Notes under the pieces: model-generated | The model's input: the letters and a program-made list of their open reading frames with translations, nothing else | The model's database searches: none | What the model was told of the DNA's origin: nothing | Assembly: GCA_027886175.1 (NCBI GenBank) | Contig: JAJNNQ010000006.1 | Span: 2,108,001 to 2,172,000 of the forward strand | Direction: 5' to 3' | Length of the DNA: 64,000 nt | Origin: Phylloscopus collybita | Lineage: Eukaryota; Chordata; Aves; Passeriformes; Phylloscopidae | Part shown: one piece after another, positions 26,601 through 41,744 of the stretch | How the letters are laid out: each line of letters starts with the position of its first letter | How positions within the stretch are numbered: position 1 is the stretch's first letter | Position numbers and translations under genes: made by a program

Positions 26601-27597
26601 CACAGAAACTATTCGTATTTCTAAAAGCAGAACTGAACCTCATGATGAGGGCACACTGCACTATCAAGGGACCCAAAATAAGGAGGTATGCTTACTAAAT
26701 TGTGATTTAAATTAACAGCACAATCCAAGATACCAGAATCTACTCTATTGCTAAAATACTTCCCTATTTTGATGGAAATTTTAACCTCATCCTTGCTACC
26801 AGAATGGCAGTTAAACCAGGCCTTTGTACAAGTTTCAGCACTTGGGTTAAATGAAGCACAAAGATTGGACTTTATTCTCCTTCCCACACAATTCATGCTC
26901 TACAAATAATTGGTCTTCACTTCCTGGTACAATGCAGGTCTGTTCCAACTTGCTCAGTTACAGCAAGTAACACACTGGTAGCACAGATTATGCCTTTCCC
27001 TCTTACTCATTCCTTCTAATCTTCCGCCTTTTCAAAAAAATGTATTTTTTTTTTTGCTAATATCTTTTCCCTCCATCTCATTTCAAAACACATTGTTTCT
27101 CCTTTATCTGACTTTTTAAATTAGACTTAATAATCCAATAAAATACTTAACACCAGTGGGCAGAAAATGCTCTATCTAGATGAAAACTTTTGCTTTGACA
27201 GAAAAAAAAAAAAAGGATTAAAAAAACGCGCATGCCAAAAACACAAAAACTGGAATAAAAGTATTTGTTCTGACGGTGCAGTTGAAAGGCACCATGAAAT
27301 CTCTAATTTCCTAAATTCCAACTACTCAACTGGAGATGCTCTATTTAAGTCCACTACTGGGCTGACATGGCATGAAAACAACAGATATATAGACACAACC
27401 TAAGAGAACATCCCAGCTTTCTTCTCTCTTGGTTCTGCTTCCCAATTTTTTTCCCCAATTATTTTTGAGCCAGACTAAGTTCACCACACAGGCTGCACAA
27501 ACGTCCCTCTTCCTTTCCTCATTTCCTTACTAGTTTTAAACTAACAGACTGGCGTAGCTTCCCTTCTCTGTTAAAACACTGTGTTTATCCCCAGTTT

Positions 27598-27600
<3 letters not shown>

Positions 27601-27628
<28 letters not shown>
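27601..27628. repeat. 28-base poly-T run
   Basis: Uninterrupted T. It could be the poly-A of a minus-strand retrocopy, but no retrocopy body is recognisable to its right. Confidence 0.9.
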
Positions 27629-28469
27629 GGTAAAATTAATCTCCAACATGCTCAATGGAAGTTTTCCACATGCTCTACTTGGATGAATGTGTATTAGTTA
27701 GTGGGTCCTATTTTTAGCTGTTTTGCCTTACATTACAGTTTATTTCCTTAAATAGCAATCTGGATATCGACAGAGAGCACAGATGAAAAATAAAACATAT
27801 TCCCTGTTTCACATATATTTAGGGACATGGAGTTTTACGTTTATAAATAGGAATATTTGAACTCAGGAGTGAAATTAAGCATCATAATGTTAAAATAAAA
27901 ATTATTATTATAGCTTGGAAATTTAAATAGATTTTTTTCATGGGAAATTAATCCACTTTATTTTAGACATTTTTAATGATAGAGTTGCATCAGCTGGAAT
28001 GGAATTTACTGGTAATCTTAATTATACTATAAGCTCTAATCTGAATCCCCTTTCAACTTGAGGCACTGGACAGGATCTCCCTCTGGAGGCCTTCAGAGGC
28101 ATCTTCCTCTCTCTTAACAAGGTAGGAAACTTAACTTGGTTGCACAACAGGTTGGCTCCTGCATGCAAACTCAGCCTAAAGATGCTCACCCTCTCCTTCC
28201 CATTCTCTGCCACCCATATACTGACCTGTGTTCCACCCCTCTGTCAGCTATGGTGATTAAGCCTGGATCAATGAAATAACTGAGTAAAAAAAAAAAATAA
28301 TTGTTAGGTTATTTTCATCCCAGATAATGTCAAAGACCTCATTTACAGAGTAAACCATAAAACTGTACCAGCATAATTAAGAGAAGCAAATGGCAACACC
28401 AAAATAAAATAAACTTTACAGAAAACAAACCAAAAAACAATAAGGCAAAGCACCATGGGAGGCATTAAT

Positions 28470-28515
28470 TTGTGAGTCCCTTCTCATTCAGACTGTTCTA
28501 TGATTCTATGATTCA
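28470..28515 (+). mobile_element. Short CR1 3' tail
   Basis: CAGACTGTTCTATGATTCTA followed by a repeated TGATTC unit matches the CR1 terminal octamer repeats. Only about 45 bases survive. Confidence 0.6.
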
Positions 28516-31500
28516 TCTCTAAATGCAGATACCAGTAATTAATAGAACCAGTATGGCTTCATCATCTTGGTAGTTTGAGTGAAAAACATTGCAATGAAGA
28601 CATGAAAGAAAAAGAACTTGCAAAACCTAGAAATCAGAGGAAAGTGCAAATCCTAATGGTTTTGCAAAACGCTGCCCAAACCATGGAGAAATGGTAAGTG
28701 TTCTGATAAAATATGCTCTTCAGTGAAGCTGAGATGAGAAAAAAACAGATGGAATTTTCAAACATATTAGCAAGTCATGCAACCTCATTAGTTAAGTACA
28801 CTAGAGCAACTTCTTTAGCAAGGCAGACATATCAAACACAGGACCAGGAAAAGCTCCACTGTATAATGGACTGGATAGTTTTCATCACTTTGATATTAGT
28901 TTGAATTAACCAAAATCTCCTGCAAACAACACAATGCATTTACTTGTGCACTTTTTTGAGGGATTCGTTTTAGGTTTTCCCTTTGTTTCCCTTATCCAGA
29001 ATTTTCACTCTACATCCTAGCAAGTGGATCTTCCATAACCACGTAAGCATCACAGAGACAACCCATGTGCTTAATCTGCCTTAATCTTTGGAGAAAGTCT
29101 GTCTGTTCATCTATATGACAGTACATAACAAGATATGGTAAAATACACCTTCCCCTTCTCCTGTGGGGATTCTTCATTGATTCCAAATGAGCTTCCCATT
29201 TTTACAGTACTTCCTGTAGTACTTACATGGGAAACTTAGTCAAGACAGAGACAGGAATTTTTTTTTCTTTGATTTAATTTTATGTTTAGTATTTTACAGT
29301 TTTTTACTAGACCTCTTTATTGAAATGAACAACTTAAAATATTTTTGATGATGATGATATTCAGAGGACATGCCTGCTTCATAGCAATGCAGACAGAATA
29401 TGCATAATAATAAAACATCAATAAACCAAACCCATTTATTTGTTCAATACTATATAATGCTAAGAGTTGACATTTAATAGTCACATTTAAGAGTAACTTA
29501 GGTAGAAGAAGAATGCAGCTGTGTGTTCAACAGACAACTTATCTTGCTTCTTTGTGCTTTGGAAAGAAAGTATTTTAAACTACCAATTTATCTACTAGTA
29601 CACATCAGTAAGTATTCAGTAACATAGTATAACACTCTCCTTGACAGGTTCTAAATACCTGTTCCAACAACGTCAAGTACATAGTTATTTCAGTAAAGGA
29701 TTTAAAGTATCTGACTTTTGTGTAAAAAGATTCAAGAGAAAGGTGATGATCTAGCTGTTGCCAAAATGTATTTCTTTTAATTTGACATAATAATTAAGAG
29801 AATTAGTATGAAGGCAGCCACAAACCATTCATCTTCATAAAAATTGGGATCAAAATAAAACTAGGATAATATTTTTGTACCTCCAGCAAAATAAAGATGT
29901 AAGCTTGATTCCTGCACAGCAATATTCTGGATCTTTGCTATTGTTGGTGAGTGTAAAAAGTTTGAGAAGAAAACACTATGAGGAAGAGGGTAAAATAGTT
30001 TCAGGTAAGTGACATTTATATATCTCCAGTTAAAGAAAATGTATAAAGGCAGGTGCTACACAAATAATAAAATATCCACTGCATATTACTAAGGTATATC
30101 AGTCATAGATAATGGCATGTTAATACATAAAGACAGACAGCTGTAGATTAATACAAAAATAAAATAAAAAATGACAATGAAACAAAAGATAAATCATTAA
30201 TAGGCATAAGACCAGAAGAGCTGAGAAATACTGAAATCAGTGTGATTTCCTCCAACATACTGATGATTATAAAACACATGTGTTTAAGAAGAAATAACGC
30301 TCACTGCACAAGTTTGCTGAACTGCTGAACCTGATATTAGCTCCGTTAAAATCCATCATTCTGCCTTTACAGAGAAATCTGATTTTTCAGATACACACCT
30401 AGGAGTTACAAGCCCAATATTCTTACAGTACTTACTGCATCACTGGTTCTCTAGAACTATGTCTTCGACAAATCCAAAAGTCTAGTCTAACTCTTATTTC
30501 CCAGGAGTTTTCCCACAAATCTGCAAAACAGAAGATTTCAAGTATGTACTGTAGCTATTCTGCCTCTCAAGGTTTTTATATGCCACTGCCCTCAGTCAGA
30601 TTTATTACTGCCCACGTAATCTAATATAGAAAGAATTCACCCGATTGGTTAAACTGCAGAGCAAAATGCTGCTATATAAAGCAATATTTTGAGCTTCCAG
30701 TTTGGGATGTTCCATGAGCACAACACTTTGAAGGAAAAGAGAATTTCCATCTACAAGGAAATAAAAAGCTACACTCCAAATATTTTCAGCTATTTGAGAT
30801 ATTTTTAAATATCTGCTTTTCTTATCAGCATTGACGTGGTTCAAACTGGAGGGAAACATGAGACGGAAGCATCCAGGAGTTTGAGGGAGGGAGCAGCCAC
30901 TCCTGCTCCTCCTCACTGCCTGCCCAGGGGGTCAGGTAAGAGACAGGGTGGGGGGTGATGAAGAAAATAAATGAAACACAGAAAAGAAAGCATTTCTGCT
31001 CATCTCACAGCACCTTTCATGTTCCCACAAAAGCCTCCTTGCAATGGATGACCTCTATCCCATGGGGAATTTAAGGACTGAAATATGAAAGGCACAAGTG
31101 ACACAGGTGGGAACCCAAAATACAGAAAAGGGAGGATAATGACTCATAGGAAGAAAAAATGAGGGTGGATGCAATGACACAAGTGACTGAAGTCCAAATG
31201 CACTAGAGTGAAGGACGGGTGTGAAAAAGCATGGAAGCAACACGAAGAAGTGAAAATGCTGTAATATTTACTGAACAAAAGCCCTCTCTGCCTTCCCAGG
31301 TCACCTCAACCACTTGACACGACACCTTAACTTGTCTACACATCCTAAAAGCTTTTACTAACATCTTTAACTAGTGCCTATATTATTAAAAAAAATTGTA
31401 TATTTTCTTGTCTAAAACAGAAGTTGATTAAAGCAACCTTCTAATAAAGTAGAATCAGTTATTTATATTCCAGCACCAAGGAACAGCACTTGCCTTTGTT

Positions 31501-32569
31501 CTCATTAAATGTACACATATAATCTATTTACTTATATATAAGGAAAGCAAAATGGCTCAGGTGTTCTTTACAAGATACATTTTCCCTGTTTTGCAAACAA
31601 CAGTTTTAATGCCTAATATACAGTGCTTGCCTCTGCTGAGCTGAGCTACTAAGTCTTGTGTAAATTCAATTCACTGATATACTTAGTAAATGAAAATGCA
31701 ATTTTCTTTCCCATGCTATTTTGATTCATACCTTCCATGAAGATATTAACAAAATAAATCACAAAACACTTGACACTGTACTTCTACACAGTGGTTTTAA
31801 ACTGGTAGAACTACCCTGCTAAAAGTCACTTTTGTGTAGTGGGAAAGGGCATGAGAAAGATTAGATCTGTGAGATTTTCCTTGAACAGGGAGTGAAAACC
31901 TGAGCCCGGGCATTCAGAAAGTTATTTGTGACTGAATTGCTCTTGCTATCCAAATACACAGCTACCTCATCCAGGTTTTTATTTAGTCAGCTCTTATAAG
32001 GTAATTAATACAGCATTTTAGGAGGTGACCTATATGCTAGGTAGGACTTGGTAACTCCCTTCTTAGTGAGCACCAAACCTGTCACCTTTTTGGAAGCAGA
32101 ATAGATCATCTCCAACTACTTGGAGCAGTCATGTACATTACAGCAGAAGAGCATGAATGGCTAGTACAGACCCAAACTAAACTACTGTGAAGAGGGATAA
32201 GGCAAGGATCAATATCCTACAGAAATCCCTGGCATCCATCAGGCTCCCTGTTAGCCAGTCCCTTTACTGACTGAAAAAGCAAAATCTGGAAGGCCAAAAG
32301 ATGGGGGTTGCAAATGAGAGTAATTGCTTTGGACGAGCACCTTTTTCTTTCTGTTAGCTATAGAGGGAGTGTGGGTAACAAGGCAGATGACTAACTTTGG
32401 TACCAGTGAAATAAAAAGACATGAATCCCCTATTAACTACTCCTTCTAAAGACTATAAAAGAGATAATAAAAGAGATAATCACATTCACAACACAAAAGC
32501 TACATTTCCCTGCATTACCTCATGTTAGCTCTACATATTGCATAACTTTTATATAAAACAATTTGGTTT

Positions 32570-32830
32570 AGCAAAATAGCTTTTTAAATGATTTTTCATA
32601 TAGCTTTTCTGACAATCTATTTTCACTTCAAAAAGTGCTATGGTTTTATATTCAGACTGATGGTTAAAATCATTTCAGATGACAGATATTATCTATATTT
32701 ATTTGCATCATAAAGCAATTTCTTGAAGGTAAAACATTATAAAAAGTATTAATTCTCTAATGAAAGACATATTAATATTTGCATTTATGAAGCAATTATT
32801 TTTAAAAAATCTTCTTAATCAATGTTGCAT
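32570..32830. promoter_or_regulatory. Possible conserved AT-rich enhancer-like element
   Basis: An AT-rich stretch with two ATTTGCAT octamer motifs (32701 and 32777), each embedded in a similar ~23-base context, plus several ATTA-type homeodomain cores. It has the texture of vertebrate conserved noncoding elements and DGKH has a long first intron. This is inference from composition only. Confidence 0.25.
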
Positions 32831-33493
32831 GGACATGATGTTTAGACAATGTGAACCTAAGTGGCAGGAGGTTTAGCTGGGAAATTATATTGATATTAAA
32901 AAATAGACTCCCTTTTTCTCAAAGAACCCCTCCCCCCCAAAAAACATAGTTTAGACTCTTTTCCACTGTTACACTGTTATCTGTAACAAAACAGATGACA
33001 ATCTGTTTTGTTTATTATCACCATTATTACCAGACACCTTTCCAGATACATCTGCTGTACCTCAACTCTGAAGGTTATTAGTTCATTACTTTGTTAGAGA
33101 AGCCTAGGAGTAACCAGGTAAAGAGAATGCAGTTCATTAGCAGCTCTGAACAGAATATATACTAATTCAGTGTTACAACATGTAAAGTGAATGGAATTAA
33201 GGAAAGCAATTTCAGATAATGAAATTTTAAATACTTTATATTCTATTAAGTTGCTTCCAGACTCCATTGGACAAAAGACAGACAGACAGAATCAGCTACA
33301 GAGTTAATTATCTCTCTTTCAGATCTTTCTAGTGAAATAGCCTGTTCTCTTGATAAATCGGTTCTCTGAAGTAATATTAAGGTTTAAAACTAAGAAGTTC
33401 ATTGAACTATTTAATTATGGCTCCATATAGTTTTTTCTCAGAAAACTTATGGTTCTGGCTTTGATAAATTTGTTGGACAAAAGCTACAAAGTG

Positions 33494-33535
<42 letters not shown>

Positions 33536-33585
33536 AAAACAAAACCCAACACACAACAACAACAACAACAAAAAACACCAACGAA
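33494..33585 (+). repeat. 41-base poly-A followed by (CAAAA)/(CAA) repeats
   Basis: An uninterrupted run of 41 A (33494-33534), then CAAAACAAAACCC and a run of five ACA-type triplets. Typical of a microsatellite grown from a retroposon tail, but no retroposon body is evident to its left. Confidence 0.9.
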
Positions 33586-36500
33586 GTGATCATTAAAAAT
33601 ACACCAATTTCAAGGTCATCCGTGAGTTTTTACTGCCATCCAGTCCCTGAAACCATTGACACGTTCACTGGGAAAAAATGCTGGGTGCTGCCAAGGTATA
33701 TTGTTTATTGGCATAGAGACCAAGAACTCAAATGAGTAGTTCCATCAGGTATGCATTCAGCATAAACCAAACATCATTCGCAATGAAATGATGTAACAAA
33801 TGTAGAAGCTAAAAGAAAAAGAAGCTGTGGAACAGAAGCAAGCACAGCGCTCCCACTAACAGGGATGGGAGGAGATTCCTCGGGCACTAACTCAGGGCAC
33901 AGCAGTAAAACACCGACTGCGGAGTGTGCCACTATCCTTGAATCGTTATTTCCTCTGACTCTGTCAAAGGTTGGCTGGCACCTGCTCCTGACAGGTGCAG
34001 GAATGCCACAGCCAGTGCCAGTCCAGCCCTGCTGACTCACTGTGGCAGGTGCTGCCCGTCAGTTCCCCCCAGAAAAGGGAAGCTGACCCCTCCAACCATG
34101 CCACTCACAGCTGAGAAACAGAGAGGAACCTTAAATGCCTAGCAGATGCCCAGCCAACATGCTGCATCCAAAGGTCATTCTCTGGGGGTCAACTTATTGA
34201 AAACTCATGGACACTTACTGTACATACATTTCTTCTGGTTAAACACTTCCAATAGAAAGTGTGTGTGGACACATAACCAGGACTAGGGACATTTCACAAG
34301 TTCCACAAAAATAAACTACTCGAGCAACTGAGATTTCAAAAGAGACAGCCAGTTCCTACCCTGCCAGTTTTATCTGCAAAATCAAAATCAAAGTTCTCTT
34401 AAAGGCAACTATGCTCATGCAACAGAAGTGATGTCTCTTTAATTGGTTTTACAATTAATTGGTTAGCAAGGTTTTCTTCATTTCCTGCAAGGACAAGAGG
34501 GTCATATTCTCTATCATACCCATGAATTTGCCAAGATTAGGAACTTCCATTTACTTCATTCACTAAAATTCACAAGAAGCTGTTCACAAGAAAAGATTAA
34601 AGGTTTGGGGTTTGAATCACTGAGGCAGATCTCCAGTGGTCTTTTGCTGGTAGTCTGGGAGCTCAAAACAAAACAGACATCACCCCAACATCCTTTCCAG
34701 CAAGAAGTCTTTTGATCTTCCTCTCATGGAAGAGTTCAGAAGCTTCATAATGAGGTAGAAAAGACCTCTCTTTATTCCAGTCCAAAACCCATGTAAAATC
34801 TGGCTCTCTCTCCCCTTCCCAAGGGCTTCTATCTTGCCTCCAACTTCTCCCACAAATCATCAGATAAGCCAGGCTTGTGTATGCCCTGATGGGTAAACAG
34901 ACAGATTCTCCATGTAATGGCTTTGTAACAGCCTCTCCAGACATGCTGTTCTCTCTTTTGGGGAATGATTTCTCTCTAGAGGAGGATACAGGCTGTCCTT
35001 CAGGATTCCTGAGTTCGTCATAGCTGCCTCTTCTCCTTGCCTGGGAATGGAAAAGCTTTTGATCTTAGCCTAAACAGCCATGAATGTTTGGTGAGGTTTG
35101 GTGGCATAACAGAACCATTAGCCAGCCATCCTCCACCTCCTTTTCCTCCAGGTGAGCATAGCAAAAGGCACAAAACAACTCTGAACTCTTGAAATAATAC
35201 TTCATTATAACATATAATAAACATGTAAATAGTGAAATTTCAGAACTACCAAGTGAAACATTTAAAAGCTTTGCATGCAAACCTCTCCATAGCTACCTAA
35301 AAAGAGGTAAGGGTAAATATCTTTGTACATTGACAATTCTCAGGACTTTCCTCAACTGAACATGTTCTTTAGAAGCCCTTCCGTCTTCTTCCATTATTTC
35401 TATAGCTTCCCTGTTCTCCTGCAATTTACCAAAAACTAAAGGTACCAATTTCTCTTCACTTCCCCACTCCTCACCAGGAAGCAAGAGGCAGAAAACAGTA
35501 AGCAAGCTGTCTTCTATCCTGCTTCCCACACTCCCATTCATCTGAGGAAAAAATAGACAGTATTTGTACAGGTAACTATGAATAAATCAATTGAAATACT
35601 ACCATCTGTCATAGTGTTTCTTGTTTCCTAAAGCAATAAGTGATGTGAAAATCTAGTGTAAGTTGGCTCTTCTTGGAGGTCCAGAAACTACTTGTGAGAA
35701 CAGCTTACAAAGTATGCTGTTCTTTGACACCATGAAGAGGTGTCAAAATGGATGTTAAGTCTCCCAAAGCAATAAGTCTTATACCTTCATTTTCACAGCA
35801 ATCAAAATCCCATCTCCTAAGAAATTACTGCTTCTTGGCAGCCCATGTATTAGCAGGGTGTGAATATTAGCCTTGTCCTTGAACTCAAATTTCTGTTTAA
35901 GGCAAAATAAAGTAACTTGTTTTATTCCCCATCTTCTGCTCTGCTCATGATAACAGACACTCTCAAATTTTCAAGAGCATTCAGCACCAACAAGTCCCAT
36001 TTAGGCATGCAAATAAGTCACTTTGGATTTGCTGGATGCTGAGTGTTCTTGAAGAACTGACTCAACTACTGCCTCTGTACTACTTCACATACTGTTCACT
36101 GGATTTAAAGTTGACATTGACAGACAGACAGTGCACTACTCAGGAGCAACTTTGATTGTTAGGCCCACAGGAAGAGTGGTTCTGTTGTGGTACAAAAATG
36201 CCTTTCAAAAGGATACATTCTTCCATGTGTCTCTGAACATAAGTGCTTAAATTACATACCTTGTACAGATTTCCATACTGAAAATAAAACAAACTTCCCA
36301 AGTACCCTGGTTTTTCAAATACTTCCACAACTACTCCTTGGTTATAAAAGATCATAAAACAGACCCTTTCTCTTCTCTCTGTACTTCGTGATACTGAAAC
36401 ACTTGGGAGTGGTCATTATTGAATGACTGAAGTGAACATGCCACAATTAAAATCGCACAGATTTTGCTTCTGGGCCTTTCATTAGGAAGGTAAGAATTCA

Positions 36501-37164
36501 CATTCTTCTGAAAACTAAAGAGGAGGTATGGACCTTCCCAGTTGTTGTCATGGATACAGCTGCTGAGAAAAATGTCATTGTACCCCTGCAGATAAATGTA
36601 TGTGACAATTGCTTGGAATATGTGCTGGTAAAGCACCACAGATGTTAAACATTCTCACATGGCCACCAGGCTCCTCTTGAAATGCAGAGTAAATTTTAAA
36701 AGAAATTAAAGAAAAAAAAAGTTATTTTTAAACATAAAGCTTATAGCATGAAGGAAGAAAAGGCTAAGCAGTTAAAAAATGTTGGCACTTTTATAGTTCA
36801 TGATGTCATGGAGGAAAAAATATTATGGAACAATAGTGTGAGTAAAGGATCAAGTGTCAGCCCAACTTTGAGTTATCTGGATTTTGTCACTGTGTGTTAT
36901 AACAGTATTGTTAGCTACAATAACTGTATTTCTTAGGTCAATGGACAATTAAAACCAAAACAAATAAAAAAGGCAACAAACACACATTGGAAAATTCTGT
37001 ACCAGGGAAGCTGTGATCCTGATTAGACCACACCAAAGTAATAGCATTTCTAGTTGGGCTAGGGTACTTTGAATCTACTTCTGATTGAGCTTTACACTAA
37101 GTCTTTACTGGGGACACAGGTTAAAAAAAAAAAGAAATGAAGAGGTTGAAAATAGGAGACAGTT

Positions 37165-37270
37165 CTTCATTAAATCACTGAGTCCTAGAACAGCTTGGGT
37201 TGGAAAGGACCTTAAAAATTATCTAGGTCCAACCCCTCTGCCATTTTCCACTTCCACTGATCTCAGACCC
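37165..37270 (-). mobile_element. CR1 LINE fragment
   Basis: CTAGAACAGCTTGGGTTGGA and AAGGACCTTAAAAATTATCT, then AGGTCCAACCCCTCTGCCAT, are the complement of a CR1 3' end. Diverged and short. Confidence 0.75.
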
Positions 37271-38656
37271 TGAATAAAGTAACATGATTACCAAGATGCT
37301 TCTGGAGTGTTGCTGCACATTAGTTAGTGGTATTTCACTGTACCATGCAGGCAAGAAAAGACAAATGCTGTTTCTACTGAGAAGACATTAACCTTTGGAT
37401 TCTCCTCTCCTGGTCAAGTGGAAGTACACAATACCCTGTCCCTCCTCACGTAATCTTCCAGTTACCACACATAAGCACAAAGGGAGGGCAGGCTACTCCT
37501 AGGGCAATCATTACTTTGAGTGAGGGAGCAAAACACCAAGGGCTGGTTAGGATGAAGAAAGGTGAGTTTGATTGTGACACAAACAAAGACAAACAAGAAA
37601 GGAGGAGGAAGTAGAAAACAGGCCTGCAAGCAGTATAGAAGAAATCCCCGCAAACTGAGGAGCTAATTCACCACTGTGCAAAGAGCAAAGAAATAAGGAA
37701 GCAGAACTGACCACCCTGTTATAAATCTCTCCTCTTTAGTATTTTGGGACTGGCCTAAGCAATACAATGGTGTATTTTGCAGAGATATGTGAGCTGTCGC
37801 TAAATGAAGCACGTTGGAACGGGAAGCAAGTTAACTGCTTTAGCATGATGTAATACCCCAACTCATTAGCTCTGTTAGAAACAAAGCCCAAGAGGGCTGC
37901 CCTGGACCCAGAAGGCAAGCATTTAGGGCTACCAAGGGCACCTCACTGCAGCACTGCTCTCCTCCAGAGAGACACCTCCTTGACATTATCAGCTGAAGTG
38001 GTAAAACATGATAGAATAAAAATAATCATCATCACCACCACATGCAGAGGCACAGTTTTACTGGAAAAGTAGTTGTGAAGTGCGTGCTGCAAAAAGAAAG
38101 GTGTGAGCATCCACTTACACCCCAAAAAGACTAGTTGCTTCACCAAAGTTGGATGAGAGCTCTTCCTTTTGATAAGCAGACAGAGCACAGATCTGCCTGA
38201 GCACAGATTCCTGCACTGCTGTTTTCACCACAGGTCATGACATTCGTCCCAGCCAAGAAAATGGCTCTTGATCAGTGTTCTGCCAAATCTGATCATCACA
38301 GTGGCCCAGCCCTGGTGTTCACTGCAACACAAGCCCTTTGCAGCTATCCAATTGTTTTAGAAAAGAAAAGCCACAAGAACAGAAAACAACTTCAAACAGC
38401 TCACTCATGGCAGATCCCACCAGCCTGCTACACCTTCCCTGTTTGTGTAGCAAATGATTAGGGTAATTAATGTTTTAAAATCCAAATAGGTTCTTATCCT
38501 CAAAACGCATAAAAAGTTTAGAGCATCATCATTTCACTCCTGAAAGATGGAAAGGGGTAGCTGGATTTTTAAGATAAGCAGTCATGTTTTACTATTTCGC
38601 TTCCAACAGCAGCAATTAGAAATATAAAAAATTCATAGAAGAGACTCACCTGAAGA

Positions 38657-38703
38657 AAACAAGGGAAACAAACAAGGGAAACAAACAAGGGAAACAAACA
38701 AGG
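38657..38703 (+). repeat. 13-bp tandem repeat (GGGAAACAAACAA)n
   Basis: Three full perfect units with partial units at both ends. Short minisatellite; no function evident. Confidence 0.85.
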
Positions 38704-41544
38704 ATTGCCTCAGAAGCTACAGATTGCAGAAAAAGAATGAAAAATTTCAGACACTGCCCTCAAGGCAATATTGTCCCTTTTAAGATCCACCCACAGAATA
38801 AAGTCTGTCCTGTAAGCACCTCTCTTCCAGGAGAAAAGCTGTCACGAAGTCATTACAACAAGCAACACGTGATATGGAGCTGGACATGGAACTCCCACAG
38901 GTCATTTTCCTGAGTAAGCTGCCCCAAGGTATTTCGAGGTACACAAGTGCAGCAGCCATCAAAACCTACAGGCACTTAAATCCTGCTTCTTATTTGCTAT
39001 CAAGTTTTGCAGTGTGATCTGCTTACTATAAGCGCAGTTTAAGTGCATACTAAGAACTCTGCACAAAGCACTAAAATCACACTTCTCACTCTTCTGCTGC
39101 ACAGATGCTTCTTATTTCTGTGTCTGGTTCTCTGTCTGAAGCAGGAGCTTACACACGAGCGATTTAAGTACTACATCCCTCCTTGCTGATGCACTGAACA
39201 CCCTCTCCTTCACTAAGCCATCACTTAAGCTTCTGTTGGCTGCGAGGACACATGAAGACACCCTCAGAAGCTGTAAGAACAGTCCTGTTCATTGGCAACA
39301 TTATGCCCATGTCAAGGCCCCAAACAAAAGACTTGGAGGTCACTGAGACAGACAGTCAATTGAAGCATTCACTGGGATGTGTACTTCCAGGACTCCAAAA
39401 CATTTCCCCAAAATAGCTGTTCTTAAATTACTTTCTTGTTTGCAAACAATCCTCAGCCTCTGCTTTGATCTAGCTTCAAAAGGAAGCTGTTCCACACATT
39501 AAATTCCATTTCAACTGCACTGATGAAATGTGTGGAGTGCCCTTTGCATCTTGCACCTTTACATTGAAGCTTTTAGGAACGTTAAGCATATCTATCCCCA
39601 TTGTTCAAATCCCAGGATGCTGACATTTCAAATCAAACTCTCCTCTGTGCAACTTGTGAAAATAACAAAGATAACCTCCCACCAATGCTCAGCTGCTTGC
39701 CTATATGCAATGAACCCAGCACAAGTTGCCAAGAGACTGCAATGATGAGCAGCTTTTATTCCTGAATACTCTCAAATGAGCTTTCATGATATATTGACTA
39801 TGAGCAATAAAACATGCAAGACCACATTCTTGCTTCAGTTTAGAATTCATTTTATTGCTAATATATAAAAGGACATAATAATTTTTTTTATAGATTAAGA
39901 ACATCATAGCATGTCTGTTAAAACCGAGAATAAGCAATTTTCAGATAGCATGTATAGAAATCCCCACTGTAAAGCTCCATTCCCTAGAGTAAAAATTAAG
40001 TGCAGATTCAATGAAATTTAGGAGGCTCTAAAGAACAGAAAAATGAAGCCTATTATAAGATACTGCTAGTGCTTGTCAACCTTTCCATCTAAGAATAAGG
40101 CAATTTAGCAATTAAAACAAAAGCCACCATTAAGTCTTAGGTGTCAGAACATTTTTCCTTATTTGTAACTATCAAGATGAGTAATAATTTTATACCCAGT
40201 ATACTACCTAAAGAACAAAAGTTCTTTCGGATGTGTTTCTAATACAACATTGCACGCATTCTTAGGCCCTAATCATTGATCAGATTTTTCAAGCAAAATT
40301 CAGTCTACCAACTAGCCTTTTTTTCCTGTGCATACTGCATATTTTTGCCATATAGCTTACTATAAATTTCTTTTTGTTTAAATTATACTACATACCTCTC
40401 CAATGAGAGAAAAACACAGAAGTGCTTTTCCATACATGACAAAATTCTGCACACACCAAGAATCAGAGGTTCAGTATTGCTCAACTCCTTGGGCAGAAGA
40501 GCTGGAATCACTATTTCTCCATCATCATATGCTGTGGTAAAACTGACAAGTGGTGTTAGCAACAACCGGCAAAGTTTATGCGGTCGAAGGTCAAACGAAA
40601 TGGAAGATGAAGCTTGGGCTCAAACAAAAGATACTCTATCAACTGAACTGCAGAGCTTGAAAAGCTTGATAATCATATCCATGATAAACAACTTACTAGA
40701 AGGAAAGCATTAAAAGTATAACCAGAACATTAATGGCCAAGAAGTCAAGAAGTCTACATTTTATCAAGTCCCAGTGCCACACATTTTGTTGCTGCATTTA
40801 TTTGGGTCTTTTTCTGTACCATACTCATGACTTCTGAGTCTTCTGTTACCACCTCCAAGAGATGAATATCCACCTCCATGGCCAGACCCAGTGATGTTGG
40901 AAGAATGGTGGAAATGGTGTAGTACTATTCAGGCACCCTCAACTGCATCTTGATGAACTGCACCTTTGTCAAACCCTAGGTTATCAAATGTGATACAGAA
41001 TGACACCAGCAACAAACAAACAAAATTTTAAAAAATGGGGCAATTATTTAAATTCTTGCAATTTTCTTTTATAGTACATTCCAGCTTCCCCAAGCCCTGA
41101 GTGCCTCTTCAAAATCTAGCTTTCAAATATTAACTAAATCAGCATACAAACAGTCTCACGGCAAATAAATCACAGCCATAGTAGGAAGACTTTCAAAAAA
41201 AGCAATCAGGACAGGGAGGTTTAATTTAGAGAGAGGAGAAAGACTTTAGACCTTGATAAGGCGTGACATAATTCCATGCCATTGATCTGCAATCATATAG
41301 CTGTATCTGTAATGCAAACAACAAGTTATTTAGAGTACTCCTAATTAGGTGTAATAAGTGTACACTGGCACATTACTGAATCTATAAATAGACAGCAACT
41401 ACATCATTTCACTCCTGCCCCATGTTATGAGGTATGGGAAGGGAGAAGAAATGCACTTTCATTTTTTAAGACATTTCTTAAAGTTGTTTGGTGGTTTTTT
41501 GGGGGGGAAAGGGGTGTTCGTGGGGTTTTTTTGCTCCTGAAGGT

Positions 41545-41608
41545 ATTTAATAATTTAAACACTGACAAAATATTAAATTAATTTAATAATTTAAATACTG
41601 ACAAATCT
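41545..41608 (+). repeat. Tandem near-duplication of a ~36-bp AT-rich unit
   Basis: ATTTAATAATTTAAACACTG and ATTTAATAATTTAAATACTG, each followed by ACAAA, lie head to tail with one base change in the shared part. A recent local duplication. Confidence 0.75.
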
Positions 41609-41744
41609 TTCTCAACAGACACGGGTTATCCTCAACAGTTGTGTAAAAGGAAGAGAGAATACCTAATTTGTAATAAATCAGGAATCACATTTTATTGATC
41701 TGTAAGACATTCAGAGAGACACAGGTCTGGGCAACCAAATGTCG

